From Crambe crambe (Eukaryota; Porifera; Demospongiae; Poecilosclerida; Crambeidae): DNA of 64,000 nt. The notes beneath the pieces were generated by a model that saw nothing but the letters and a program-made list of their open reading frames with translations, had not been told where the DNA came from and ran no database searches. A program made the translations under genes and the position numbers. The stretch is taken from positions 6,316,001 to 6,380,000 of the forward strand of contig OZ004590.1 in assembly GCA_963924555.1 (NCBI GenBank), read 5' to 3'. Shown here in pieces: positions 21,801 through 64,000 of this stretch (its first letter is position 1; every line of letters begins with the position of its first letter).

Positions 21801-22152
21801 CCATTGTTAGTCTGTGGCTTCACATGCCCAGAGTATATGGAGCATGCATGCAATGTGTCATAGCCAAGTGGTATAACCAGCAATAGGGCTACATGGATTT
21901 TACACTCAATTTAAATCATGATTTAGAAAGAAATCATCCAAGAAGCCACCAAAAGATGCCAATGCAACTAAAGGAGAGGCACGTTATTCCAACCGTACTG
22001 GAGAGTGTCACATTGAAGAAAAACCCAAAGTGCTCAAGAAGCCTATAGCTCCTGCCAAGACTATTCTTGGAGCAATGCAGCCAAATGAGTCCTATGCCAT
22101 TATGAGTGTCCAGCAAGAAGCAGACACTATTATATATGAGTGTGTCAATTGA
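3821..22152 (+). CDS. Receptor gene A: SRCR/Ig-like transmembrane receptor, 5' part missing
   Basis: Fifteen exons read in frame and encode 1101 residues: 3821-4003, 4091-4255, 4385-4549, 4613-4783, 7093-7263, 16186-16365, 16414-16578, 19212-19412, 19690-19974, 20035-20373, 20523-20903, 20960-21208, 21268-21323, 21415-21782, 21927-22152. The product has four SRCR domains (equivalent to SRCR3-6 of gene C), four Ig-like domains, a membrane-proximal module, one membrane helix (end of exon 14) and a 75-residue tail with YSNR, YAIM and IIYECV. The signal peptide and SRCR1-2 are absent; the first visible exon begins in phase 1, so earlier exons must exist upstream or have been lost. The intron 19413-19689 uses a GC donor (CAAG|GCAAGA). 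The intron 7264-16185 is 8.9 kb and full of transposons. In SRCR5, the Cys-Cys pair seen in B and C is Gly-His. It is closest to gene C, including in introns. Function is inferred: a cell-surface recognition receptor. Confidence 0.85.
4814..4988. mobile_element. Foldback MITE
   Basis: An inverted repeat begins with TCACTCTTTTCTAGCTC and ends with GAGCTAGAAAAGAGTGA. The inner arms share GATGCTATAATGCTC and AATGTAATGCAC with their complements. The short loop lies near 4890. It carries no reading frame. Confidence 0.75.
5051..5093 (+). repeat. CCTAGC/CCCTAG short tandem run
   Basis: About seven irregular copies of CCTAG or CCCTAG in a row. It resembles a degenerate telomere-like repeat, but the units are 5-6 bases and irregular, so a simple microsatellite is more likely. 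Confidence 0.6.
6060..6708. mobile_element. Repeat R3, copy 1 (GCCTCGGCAC ends)
   Basis: This 650-bp unit starts with GCCTCGGCACTGGTAG and ends with the complement GTGCCGAGGC. Its interior (TTCACTTCCATGCAAGGCCTGT-like block and the CCTTTCCTGATGTCT block, 6220-6290) recurs in a second copy at 34264-34938. It is a non-coding repeat with short inverted ends. Solo hairpins with the same ends lie at 22303-22328 and near 35218. Confidence 0.7.
7977..10600 (-). CDS. pogo/Tigger-type transposase with C-terminal PHD finger
   Basis: Three exons (10600-9379, 9321-8632, 8506-7977) join in frame to 813 residues. The N-terminus (about 25-90) is a basic helix-turn-helix region with a CENP-B/psq-like HTH (AADLHGVPRSTLKDRL). 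The DDE domain follows, with candidate catalytic Asp in YNMDEMG, LILDGHSPH and CQPLDVSF; 35 residues separate the second and third. The middle exon is a Ser/Pro/Thr-rich spacer of short repeats (SSSQPGPS-like). The last exon has a long Lys/Glu/Arg-rich coiled coil followed by a PHD-type zinc finger (CCVC, LECSCGTWLHEDC, CPLC) that ends the protein. Such PHD-bearing pogo transposases are known from other animals. The element's ends and TA duplication show it is a transposase and not a domesticated host gene. No stop or frameshift was found. Confidence 0.85.
10693..10989 (-). CDS. Small Cys/His-rich zinc-finger ORF inside the pogo element
   Basis: This frame of 98 residues lies upstream of the transposase and within the element's borders. 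It contains CDYCRIVERKS, FICSACNLNFC and HFRIWHSNKC, a C-x2-C, C-x2-C, C, H arrangement much like the C-terminal zinc ribbon of piggyBac transposases. It could be an independent small protein, the last exon of a second gene, or a decayed fragment from another transposon. A stop codon lies just before a possible donor, so it is not simply a 5' exon of the transposase. Start is uncertain. Confidence 0.45.
   Translation of the reverse strand: MLLARMGLRQSYATSIVEDKPPSWYPDGSNGQSTIRAPHQLDFLDKSEFCDYCRIVERKSIKTKFICSACNLNFCFKKDRNHFRIWHSNKCDLYRGYT
11660..13092. repeat. Composite inverted-repeat element, copy 1
   Basis: Outer arms are MITE P1 sequence (11660-11841 and, inverted, 12951-13092). Inner arms (about 11940-12170 and 12735-12950) are inverted copies of one another, sharing TTAGCTATTTAAGTTTTGT and GCCAAGTACTGGCTATAAT. 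The centre (about 12205-12655) is repeat Rep2. A related unit in the opposite orientation for its core lies at 15110-16135. The 12131-12511 region has reading frames, but they are repeat DNA without recognisable protein. Confidence 0.65.
13473..13919. mobile_element. Long near-perfect hairpin (foldback MITE)
   Basis: About 210 bases on the left reappear as their complement on the right with only a few mismatches, around a centre at about 13685-13712. The ends (CAAGTGAATGCAAAAAATTT) resemble those of MITE P1, so it is a diverged family member with a different interior. It lies in an intron of gene A, and transcription of the gene would produce a long double-stranded hairpin. Confidence 0.85.
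15110..16135. repeat. Composite MITE P1 plus Rep2, copy 2
   Basis: 15110-15366 is the cleanest uninterrupted copy of palindromic MITE P1. It is followed by the inner arm (15480-15650, with TTAGCTATTTAAGTTTTGT) and by Rep2 in inverted orientation relative to 12205-12655 (15668-16130), ending in the hairpin AGAGAGTGCTAACGCACTCT. Gene A exon 6 begins 50 bases further on. Confidence 0.7.
16650..16950. mobile_element. Foldback MITE
   Basis: Two arms of about 100 bases, each with GTAGGGATGACCATTGCTCA and ATCCAGCCAACAATCCCTAC or the complement, face each other around a loop at about 16795-16825. Outer ends run into TTTTCATTTCAC-type AT-rich DNA. The GTAGGGAT motif at the arm ends is shared with MITE P1 and the hairpin at 13473-13919. 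Confidence 0.8.
17960..18660 (+). pseudogene. Decayed non-LTR retrotransposon fragment (tentative)
   Basis: Broken frames contain a FNTYVLPMLIHSYKSWNS piece, close to the NTYVLPVLxYGSExW motif near the C-terminal end of LINE reverse transcriptases, and further on CRPVFGDRICPHC with a following H-x3-4-H, which could be the zinc knuckle found after it. Several stops interrupt the frame. The assignment rests on short motifs only. Confidence 0.4.
21415..22152 (+). other. Gene A membrane anchor and tail exons
   Basis: Exon 14 (21415-21782) encodes the second part of the membrane-proximal module, with CSC and a later Cys, then the helix VGLFFGGILTCAFLVALLVM. Exon 15 (21927-22152) encodes the tail: basic stop-transfer RKKSSKK, ARYSNRTGE, a Lys/Pro-rich stretch, then SYAIM and IIYECV 14 residues apart at the very C-terminus. 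The tail is almost identical to that of gene C. Confidence 0.85.
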
Positions 22153-22469
22153 AACATAAACAGAGATACTTTAACTGTACCTAGCTATAGTAGCTACATA
22201 TAGTGGTTTAACATTGCCTGTAAACTTAACTTATTAGAGAGTTGCGTGTCAGTTATTATGATCATACTTTTAAGCACAGTAAGTGCAGATTGGGCCATTT
22301 TTTTGCCTCGGCACCAGAGTGCCGAGGCACATTGCCAAAGGCGACTATCTATGATGGTACGTATTAATAGCGCACGCAATGATGCGCGGTGATGCGTATC
22401 GAGCACGTGCATTATTATTAGCACTAGCTCTCTAGCTACGCTAGCTAGCTAAGCCAACACAAAAAGATA

Positions 22470-22740
22470 AACAGGCTCAAGCTCAGGCTCGCAGTCACTA
22501 CGCAGTAATGCTACACCTAGAGTGAAGAGAGTGCTTCTTGGCGTCTTTGCCAATAAATCAAGCCCATGAACAAAAACAACAGAGCCATGTTACTAAGACA
22601 AACAGACGGGCTCAGGCTCACAGTCACTACGCAGTAATGCTACACCGTGAAGAGAGTGATGCTTCTTGGCCGTCTTTGCCAACAAATCAACCCCATGCAG
22701 AGAAGACAGCAATGAACAAAAACAACAGAGATTGCAATGT
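22470..22740 (+). repeat. Two-copy tandem repeat of about 140 bp
   Basis: The block with CAGTCACTACGCAGTAATGC, TGCTTCTTGG and CGTCTTTGCCAA occurs twice in direct orientation (from about 22480 and 22610). Both copies are followed by AATGAACAAAAACAACAGAG or a close variant. Two copies only and no coding meaning. Confidence 0.7.
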
Positions 22741-23726
22741 ACATGAACTAGGTGATCATTTGAAGTGCCAAAGACTTAGAAAGAATCCCAGACATACTTC
22801 AATCAAGCTATATGCATGAGAATCATTCAAAACGGCAGTTTGAAAGCATTGAACAGAAAGAATACTAGCTGTGTAAATACCAACCTTACTATAATAAGCC
22901 ATGTTGCTCAGTGCACATTATTTAGAAAGTTTAATAATAATAAAGGTTGCACTGAAGTCATGCCGAGGCATTCCTAGTCTTTTTAAAAGACTAACTTGTT
23001 ATCATAAGGTTGAGTTAAAAATTCACTACTTTATAGTCGAAATACTTATAGCTATACAGTAGCCAAGAAGGGACACTTCCTATTGTCAGACAAAAGGTGT
23101 TTCCAAATATCTTACAACTAGCTATACACATAGCTAGGTATAAGATGTACAAGTTAAACATAAAAGAGAAGCATATGAACATGGAGATCTACCATTAGCC
23201 TTTGAAAAGAATTAGCTAGTTACTGGTATCTCACAGCTCTGCACTATAGGAATTGCTGATAGCTATTTGGCTGTTAGCTGCATGTATCTAATTCAGTTGA
23301 TTAACAGCATTACATGGGGGGGAGGGGAAAAATAGGGCCTGGTATACACTGCTTCCACATGTGCCAGAAATAGGATATATAGAAACATGCATACCAACAA
23401 CCTGAATAACTACAGCTACAGGGGTTGGATGTAAGCCCACGATGTACAAAAAGAACCTAAACATGAAGGTGTGTAGCAATGATGGTGAGTGGAACTTCAC
23501 TCACCCTATAGCAGCCTCTCCACAGATGTTCATGAAGGTATCTGATTAGCTACATGCATGCTATTATAAGGGGTTCTAAGGGGTTCTATTCCATGATGAG
23601 TACATTAGAACACATCAGTAATGCTGACTTTTCTTTAAAGAGGTATCATAGCCTCACAAGCAGCTACGGAATTTAATAGTTTCAGTACACTTATATGGGT
23701 ATCTCTTAACCACCGACCCCAGTACT

Positions 23727-23750
23727 TTCACTTCCTGTCTCTGTTAATGA
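23727..23750 (+). promoter_or_regulatory. Conserved ETS-like block upstream of gene B
   Basis: CACTTCCTGTCTCTGTTA lies about 60 bases before the ATG of gene B; nearly the same string lies about 80 bases before the ATG of gene C (33376-33400). The complement contains ACAGGAAGT, which fits the ETS-family core GGAA. The surrounding DNA is much less similar. Regulatory role is inference. Confidence 0.45.
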
Positions 23751-23798
23751 AATGACTTAACTCACAATTGAATTGTAGCTGTATAGCTAGCAGCCAAT

Positions 23799-32104
<8,306 letters not shown>

Positions 32105-33463
32105 AAAAAAAATTGTCTGTGGATTTTTATAACAATAAACAGTGTGTGTTACTAGAGCAGAAGAGCAGATGTTTACTCCTTGTAGCTAGAGTTTATACTT
32201 ACAGTTGTGTGCATGACCTTCAATATATTTTTCATCAGCCTCTTATACGAGACATTATACTGTTTAGGGGTCAAGGTATGTAGTACTCCTCATGTCCAAT
32301 ACCCAAGACTAATGCATAGTTTACTATCCATTGCAGTTTGATAACAGGAATGTAGGCTGTGCATGACCTCTTTTCATTATTCTTACAGTTATCCCGCACT
32401 TTTGTAATGTTTTAAACTCATAATCAGAACACAGCAACACTGGAATGCAAAGGTATAGCTACAGGGAGGGGGGGAGGGGGCAAATTTCACTGTATCATCG
32501 TGATTTTCTGGGACTTGAGACCTAATTGCAAGTGTCTGAGTGGATCATTCCTAGAGCCTATATAGGGTGGAATATAATATTATGGTTTAGATGCCTGGCT
32601 AAAGGGACTCCACCACTCTCCTGAGAAGTAACTTCAAGGTCTGTTGAGTATTACACACTTCATTAAGTGGTGGGTGAATACCACACAACTCTAGTCACAC
32701 TATATGTATCAGATTAATATTACCATTATGTGCAGCATGTAATAACAAACTTGTGTATTCCCCATATATGAATATATTAGTGACCACACTACTAGTCTAG
32801 GATTACCCCACATGCAGGGTGTACCATATGTGCTCTGTAAACAGTGAAGTATTAACTGCATACCTTTACTCTTAAAAACTCTTTATAGGGGATCAGTGTG
32901 CTTGAGAATTTGCATTATAGGGGGAAAATTGAGTGAGCCCTTAAGGGTACCGGGTCAAAAATTCAAAAGTGGTCAGGCCATGGCCTGACTGGTCTGACCG
33001 GTTTCTACAGGCCTGCACACCTATAGTGTGTGCATATTGGGACATTTCAGTATGCATATATATTGCTTTCATTTTTACAATACCATTACATGCCCACACA
33101 ACCCCACTCTTCTACAACACACACACACACACACACACACACACATTTTTACAATACAGCCCTGTACATACTACTCTGAATTGATGTCTTATGTTAATCA
33201 TGATTATTTCAAGTATTCTAATAGTCTGCTTAAATAAAGAGAAGTAATAAAACAATGTCAGTGGTGCATGCATGCATGGCTATAAACAAAGTGGCAAAAA
33301 ATTTGAGCACTATAAAGTGTACCATTGATATACTATACCCTGAATTATTTATTAACCACATGCCCTGAATTTTTTTACTTCCTGTCTCTGTTATTAATGA
33401 TTATATGATAGGATAATTCTGCAGCTAATGATAGTTCAGTAGCTGTTTAGCCCACTAGCCAAC
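32105..33463. other. Intergenic spacer between genes B and C
   Basis: It contains the polyadenylation signal of gene B (AATAAA, 32134-32139), a G-rich run near 32465, an AC microsatellite (33118-33144), and the promoter-proximal block of gene C (33376-33400). I recognise no gene. Confidence 0.6.
33376..33400 (+). promoter_or_regulatory. Conserved ETS-like block upstream of gene C
   Basis: TTACTTCCTGTCTCTGTTAT is the counterpart of the block upstream of gene B. Distance to the ATG is about 80 bases. Its complement has the ETS-type ACAGGAAGTAA. No TATA box is obvious at a standard distance. Confidence 0.45.
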
Positions 33464-43604
<10,141 letters not shown>

Positions 43605-44761
43605 AACATAAAGAGATATCCTTCAACTGTACTTCTCAAACAGTACCACATAATATAGCTAACATTGCATGTAAACTTTTTAGAGAGTTGTGTGTCAGTT
43701 ATTATCTTGATTATGATCATACTTTTAAACACAGTAAGTGCAGATTGGGAAGGAATTTGACTTGTTGAGCCATTTTTGTCACAAGGTGAGTGGAACAATT
43801 AGATCAAAGAGCTGAATAAAAATAGAATTATCTAGCTATTAAAAATGGAGGTGTAGCATTAGCCTTTGAGCTAGCTATCTCACAGCTCACTAAGAGTTGC
43901 TATTAATTTTAGCTATTTGGCTGTTAGCTGCATGTACATGTACTTATCTATTTCATATCAATTCAGGCTCATCCTGAATACACTCAGGACAATTAAGCTT
44001 AAGGCCACTATTAATAGAATGATTGTTTCCTGTCCACCGCCCGCGTATTGAAAATGTTACCGCATCAAAAATCATTACTGCCTATATCTATAGCGCCTGC
44101 CATTGCTCATGCGCGCAGTAGAGCGCGCACATTTGGCTTCACATGCAGCTCTTTTTGGGAAAGCCCGTGGTGAATGACTAGTCTCGTGGGCCGCGAGACT
44201 AGTGAATGATGAAGACAGGACCCTTGAGACAAACAACGAACCAGTAATAGAATAATTATAATAACCGCCCGCCCGCAGCACTTGTGGATATTTTCTTGGA
44301 CAGGAAACTAGAATTCTATAAATAGTGGCCTAATATTAGATCATGCATGCAAATGATTAACAGCATCACATTAGAGTAACTAATCTACATACCTAAGGAC
44401 CTATGTTAAAATAGCTACCTGTCCAGACTCACTTTCCCACGAATGCTATTGCTTGCTTGCAAGCAGAGCACCATCACCGAGATGCTAAAATGTGGCCTTC
44501 CCATGCTCCTTAGTTCACGTTGATTCAGTAGACTCCATATTTGAGCACTTAGCTAGCAGGGAAAATAGTGCATAGCTAGCTGTAGCTAACACTTGGGTAG
44601 GGGAATTCCCTATTACACTTTTTCAATATCTTCAGCTAGCTGGCCCTTCCCTTCAAGATCTGATAAAAACTCAATTAACAAGCCTAAAAATTTTTCAATT
44701 GAAACCAACAATATAAAAATCAGGTTGAGAAAGAATGGTGATGCATGCCAAGTGTTAGTGA
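43605..44761. other. Convergent intergenic region, gene C to ZFYVE26
   Basis: It includes AATAAA at 43815-43820 for gene C and a MITE at 44002-44331. The rest has no recognised gene. Confidence 0.6.
44002..44331. mobile_element. MITE with nested micro-hairpin
   Basis: Inverted ends AGGCCACTATTAATAGAAT (left) and the complement of AGGCCACTATTTATAGAAT (right), both followed by TTTCCTGTCCA, bound a 330-bp unit. In its middle CTAGTCTCG...CGAGACTA forms a 24-base hairpin flanked by GTGAATGA on each side, which looks like a small separate insertion. Confidence 0.65.
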
Positions 44762-59532
<14,771 letters not shown>

Positions 59533-59838
59533 AGTAGAAACTCAGGGCTCACGAGGAGAAAAAACAGAAATTATCGTCTCTGATTATTTGAGACACTTGC
59601 TAAGGTCTACACCCAGCTACATGGCTAGGCTGACTGATTTTCGGAGAAGTCTGCATGGTATAGGGGCGTGGCTACTGCAAAGATCACATGACAAAATTAT
59701 GGAATGGGCAGGGCTAGCAACGGTGCAGGCAGGATGAGCTTATTATGCGGTGTGCATATTCACGTCAGCTCATCTTATTTAGCTATGCACACAGGATGAG
59801 AAATCAATAGTCCAGCGAGCTAAGGAGAAATTGCTAGC
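59533..59838. promoter_or_regulatory. Head-to-head intergenic region, likely shared promoter
   Basis: Only 306 bases separate the start codons of the ZFYVE26 homologue (minus) and the first SLC46-like gene (plus). The stretch has no TATA box at an obvious position and no repeat. Both transcripts must start within it unless upstream non-coding exons lie inside the neighbour, so a bidirectional promoter is the simplest reading. Confidence 0.6.
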
Positions 59839-62140
59839 ATGGAAGATTCGAAAAATCAGGAGTTGAAAGAGTCGTCTAATTCTGCTTCTCTGAGCAAGGT
59901 TATAAAACATGGTAGTGGTACCAGCACGATCGGCACCGTGGAATCGGACTGGGAGTCTCACCTGGAAGGGCAGGAAAATTTCGTTTCTCTCCACCCTTGG
60001 AATTTTTACCTGGCATGTCGCAATGCTAAGATCGTTACGGTAGAGCCAGTCATATTCTTGTACATGTTTGCTATGTGGCTCAATCTCCCACTCTTTCAGC
60101 AATACATCTTTAATTATTTTGCTCGACGCGAGCTTGAACTCAACAACATTTCTTTTGCATTTGAAAACAAACATGTGTGTTTCAATCGTTCACTGCTGGA
60201 GGAGTATGGAGAAAATGAAACGATCAATGTCGTTGAAGATGAATCCAACATACTTACAATATACCAATCACTGGCTAATAAACTCGTATCGATCGTTGTT
60301 GCTATGATACTAGGACCCCTTTCTGATCGCTACGGGAGACGGCCTATCATCCTTCTGGTGGCAATAGGTGGCATCATACAAGGGATGGGGGGGATTTTCA
60401 TAACCCATTTCAAACTGAGTGTGTACTACTTCATCCTCCTAGGAGGGGTAACAGGATTATTCGGAGATTTTGCTGCATTCTTCATGGCTTGTTTTGCATA
60501 CATTTCTGATGTAAGCACAGGAAAATGGAGAACGGTTCGAATTGGAATAGCAGAAGCTATGGTATTCCTCGCTGGCCTTCTTTCGGAGGTTCTGGGTGGC
60601 TTGTGGTTCAAGAAACTCAAATGCAACTTTGTTCCTCCACTTGTAGCATTTATTTGCTGCCACATGATCATAGGTCTATACACTCTGATTCTTCTTCCTA
60701 AAAGCCTATCAAAGGTGGAAAGAGAGATGAAGAATAAGAACAAACCAAGTGGCCTACAGAGACAGGTTCGAGGCATAAAGATCTTCTTGTGCATGGTGAA
60801 GGAATACCCTGCGTGGAAGCTGTGGTTGGCAGTGATTCCTCTTCTAATAGTCATTATCAACATGGCTGGACCGGCAATGATCGGAGTGTACTTCTTCAAG
60901 TACTTAAATTGGAACTCAATGGAAATTGGTGGATACCTGGCCACTTATATGGGATCACGCATGCTTGCTCTGCTCATATTGCTGCCCATTTTAGTTGTCC
61001 TCAAGCTGCCCGACCCCTTGATCAGTTTGATTGGAGTCACATTCGACTGTGTCATGAATCTGCTCACTGGAATAACAGAAGTCACCTACAAACTCTTCAT
61101 AGGTAAGAAATTAATGCAACAATAACCCTGGAGGGGGAGGGGACAAAATTGAGAGTCTAAGAATGCACGAATGCCCTGAATATGTCTCCTCCTGCTGCCT
61201 GATGCAGTTCTTATGTTAATTGAACTCCCTAAATGATTTTAGTTACAGCGTTCCAAGGAGTCAGTGCTGTGGTAGTCCCCCCTCTCAGGGGGATCTTGTC
61301 TAAAAATGTGTCTACTGAAGATCAAGGTAAGTTTTCTTTAATATTAGCTATTATGATGATGATGACAGTAATACTGAAGCAAAACAAAAAGCGTTGCAGT
61401 ACAAGCACTACAATGTAGGCAGCCATTATTATTGAAACTAAAAGTGTTTCAAACACTATGCTACTGCAGAGCAACCGAAATAACAAACTATGCATGGTAT
61501 CAGAGAGTACGATAGTACTCTCTAAGTAGGGATGGCACGGAAGCTCCATTGGATCATGGAGTAGTATTTTTTAATATCCAACCAAATCTTTGCTTATTCT
61601 AGTCCTGAATTTTAGTAGTTAATATTTTCACTTTTTCTTTCTTGCACTGTATAGGAGCTCTGTTCTCCATCATAGCCTCACTGGAGCTATTTGGCACTCT
61701 TATTGCCGGTATAGCTTTCCCACTCATTCTTCCAAAGACGTTAGAACACCACATGAGGCCTGGGACGGTCTACATCGTGATGGCGGCTATAGGCTTGATT
61801 CCTATTCCTCTCTTGATGTGAGTGTATTTAATGAAAGGGGTGATCTCATTCCAAGGGTCAAAGTACATATGATAAAGCCCACTGACTGATTTTATTGTGT
61901 GGAATGATAGAGGTGGGAAATTTTTATCAAGTGAACCAAAAAATTTTTCATGGATTTTTATGGTTTCTGAAGAAAAATAGCTACAGTTTCTAGTTATTAA
62001 TTTCTCATTCTTCCAGCTTCCTACTGATTGCTTGGTTCAAGGCAAAGTGCACTCGGCGAAAATTGACTCTGGAGGCAGGATCAGAGAGGTCACCACTGCT
62101 CTCTGACGAGGACAAGAGCCAGAAGATTTGTGTCAACTGA
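59839..62140 (+). CDS. SLC46-like major facilitator transporter 1
   Basis: Four exons (59839-61102, 61243-61326, 61655-61817, 62017-62140) give 544 residues. The first exon holds about nine membrane helices. The loop after helix 1 has three N-glycosylation sites (NIS, NRS, NET), as in the proton-coupled folate transporter (SLC46A1). The loop after helix 2 has the MFS signature GPLSDRYGRRP. A second signature-like segment, VPPLRGILSK, is in exon 2. The tail ends ERSPLLSDEDK, an acidic dileucine motif (ExxxLL) of the kind that sends membrane proteins to lysosomes. SLC46 members carry folates, heme or lysosomal catabolites with protons; the substrate here cannot be told. Intron 2 contains a Rep2 terminal fragment (61495-61560). 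It is a tandem paralogue of the next gene. Confidence 0.88.
61495..61560. repeat. Rep2 terminal fragment
   Basis: AGAGAGTACGATAGTACTCT followed by AAGTAGGGATGGCA is the end of repeat Rep2, also seen at 1690-1725, 12205-12245 and 16095-16130. Only the end is present, within intron 2 of the transporter gene. Confidence 0.7.
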
Positions 62141-62335
62141 AGTGGTTGTAACCTGCACATCGCTAACAACTATAATAGTCAAGATCCCATTTTTAATTTA
62201 TCAGCTTGCTTGCGCATGCGCATAAACAACCTTGAACCGGGGGCCGGGGGGTGGAGTCTAGTCAAGCTATCTGCTGATCTCGCGAGCCAGCCCTACAGCC
62301 TGCTATAGTGGCCATAGCTATAGCTATAGCCAGCT

Positions 62336-63748
62336 ATGGAGGACCGAAAAAAACAGGAGCTGAATACCTCTCCTTCATTGGAAAACCAGTACAATCCTGG
62401 AAGAGTGTCTGTTTCTCTCAACCCTTGGAAGTGGTACTTGGCATTCCGCAGAGCTAAAATCCTTACAGTGGAACCAGCGATATTCTTGTACATGTTTGCA
62501 ACATGGCTGTATTACCCTCTCTTCCTGCAATATGTCTTTGATTATTTCGCTCGACACGAGATTAGGAACACTTCTTTCATACTAGAGAAAGATCATGTGT
62601 GTTTCAGTCGCTCACTGCTAGATCAATATGGAGACAATGAAACAATAAATATTGTTGAAGATAAATCCAACATGCTTACGATATACTCTTCTCTAGCCAA
62701 TAAACTCCTATCGATCATTGCTGCCATGGTGATGGGACCCCTTTCTGATCGCTACGGGAGGCGACCAATCATCCTTCTGGTGGCAATGGGTGGCATCTTC
62801 CAAGGGCTGGGAGGGATTTTCATAACCCATTTCAAACTGAATGTGTACTACTTTCTCATCTTTGGAGGATTAGCAGGTTTATTTGGAGACTTCGCTGCCA
62901 TTCTGATGGCTTCTTTTTCGTATGTATCCGATGTAAGCACGGGAAAATGGAGAACAGTTCGAATTGGAATAGCAGAAGCCATGATTTTCTTTGCTGGCCT
63001 TCTTTCAGAGGTTCTGGGAGGGTTTTGGTTTCAAAAACTGAACTGCAATTTTACCCCTCCACTTATGGCTTTTGTTTGCTGCCATGCATTAATCATTCTT
63101 TACACTCTGATTCTCCTTCCTGAAAGCCTATCAAAGGAGGAGAGAAAGATGAAAAGCATGAACAAGCCAGGTGGTCTGCAAAAACAGATTCACGGGATAA
63201 AGATCTTCTTGTGCATGGTGAAGGAATACCCTGTGTGGAAACTATGGCTGGCTATCATTCCTTTACTTATTGTTGTCCTGAACATGACAGGAGCGACGAC
63301 TATTGGAGTGTTCTTCTTCAAGGATTTGAATTGGAATTCAACAGAGATCGGTGCATACCAAGGCACTTCCATGGGCTCACACATGCTTGCTCTACTCCTA
63401 ATACTGCCTGTTCTAACTGCTCTCAAACTTCCCGACCCTCTCATAAGTTTGATTGGAGTTGTATTCAATTGCACTATGAATCTTTTCACCGGATTAACAG
63501 AAGTCACCTACCAACTCTTCATAGGTAAACATCATGATAAAGAATCACTTAGTGGGGTGAGATTAAGAATAGTACAACCCTCAATATTGAATGAGAAAGG
63601 ACTTAATAGCACATTGCAGTAGCTTGTTTCCATTTATAATGACTTGTTTTGTCCTCTCTATTAGTTGCAGTCTTGCAAGGAATGGATGCAATGGTAGTTC
63701 CACCTCTCAGAGGTATCATGTCTAAAAGTGTGTCTGCTAATGATCAAG
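62336..63748 (+). CDS. SLC46-like major facilitator transporter 2, 3' end outside window
   Basis: Exon 1 (62336-63524) and exon 2 (63665-63748) encode the first 424 residues. The sequence is closely similar to the preceding gene throughout, with the same GPLSDRYGRRP signature, the same loop with NTS, SRS-type and NET sites, and the same exon borders. The N-terminus is shorter by about 25 residues. Exon 2 ends at CAAG|GCAGGT, a GC donor where the paralogue has GTAAGT; reading on to the next GT would change the phase. The remaining two exons, matching 61655-62140 of the paralogue, must lie past 64000. Substrate unknown. Confidence 0.85.
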
Positions 63749-64000
63749 GCAGGTTCTAACCTTTATTATTCTATAGCTCTCTAAAATGAGACGATTTGAT
63801 TGGTCCATGTGACATGGAATGAATATACTCGTATTACATGCCTGCATGCACATGTGCATAAATTATTGCTATGGTTTTAGTTCTTGTCATAATATAGGCT
63901 TGTCAAAATGGATTGTAGGGACTCTTGTCTCTGCCTCTCACTGTCAGGCTCTAGGTGCTTTGTTACATATAAACTCAGCAGCAAAATCTTCTAAAGAGTT
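63749..64000 (+). other. Intron 2 of SLC46-like gene 2 (incomplete)
   Basis: I looked for the exon that begins with GCTCTGTTCTCC in the paralogue and did not find it before the window ends. Confidence 0.55.

Larger units (their letters stand above)
22153..23798. other. Intergenic spacer between genes A and B
   Basis: It holds the hairpin GCCTCGGCAC/GTGCCGAGGC (22303-22328), a tandem duplication of about 130-140 bp (22470-22740), a second fragment with GCCGAGGCATTCC near 22975, and the promoter-proximal block of gene B (23727-23750). No gene is seen. Confidence 0.6.

Overview
The window is animal nuclear DNA. Genes have many short introns with GT-AG or occasional GC-AG borders, the intergenic and intronic DNA is AT-rich and full of DNA transposons and palindromic MITEs, and the products are metazoan families (SRCR and Ig receptors, ZFYVE26/spastizin, SLC46 transporters). 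Compact introns, multi-SRCR receptors and the TAGCTAGC-rich background suggest a sponge, probably a demosponge; this is inference and the species is not proven. || Layout. 1-3820: no host gene recognised; a decayed ISL2EU/THAP-type transposon sits inside a palindromic MITE. 3821-22152 (+): receptor gene A, 3' part only, 15 exons, with a transposon-filled 8.9 kb intron that holds an intact 4.1 kb pogo/Tigger element (7552-11657) and several foldback elements. 23799-32104 (+): complete receptor gene B, 21 exons, 1459 codons. 33464-43604 (+): complete receptor gene C, 20 exons, 1343 codons. 44762-59532 (-): ZFYVE26/spastizin homologue, 24 exons, 3409 codons. 59839-62140 (+): SLC46-like transporter, 4 exons, 544 codons. 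62336 to beyond the window (+): a second SLC46-like transporter, first two exons only. || The main result is the tandem array of three paralogous type I membrane receptors. Their plan is signal peptide, 6 or 7 SRCR domains (each split over two exons), four Ig-like domains, an unrecognised membrane-proximal module, one membrane helix, and a short tail with conserved tyrosine motifs (a Grb2-like YxN and a C-terminal ITIM-like or ITAM-like pair). Every exon junction was placed by hand; exon lengths add up to open frames in all three genes and nearly all ectodomain introns are phase 1. I do not know this architecture as a named family. It looks like a candidate self/non-self or microbe-sensing receptor cluster. 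|| The right part is ordinary housekeeping DNA: ZFYVE26 (PI3P-binding, endolysosome) and the SLC46 genes are arranged head to head with only 306 bp between start codons, and the SLC46 gene carries a lysosomal-type dileucine signal, so the neighbours may share a compartment.
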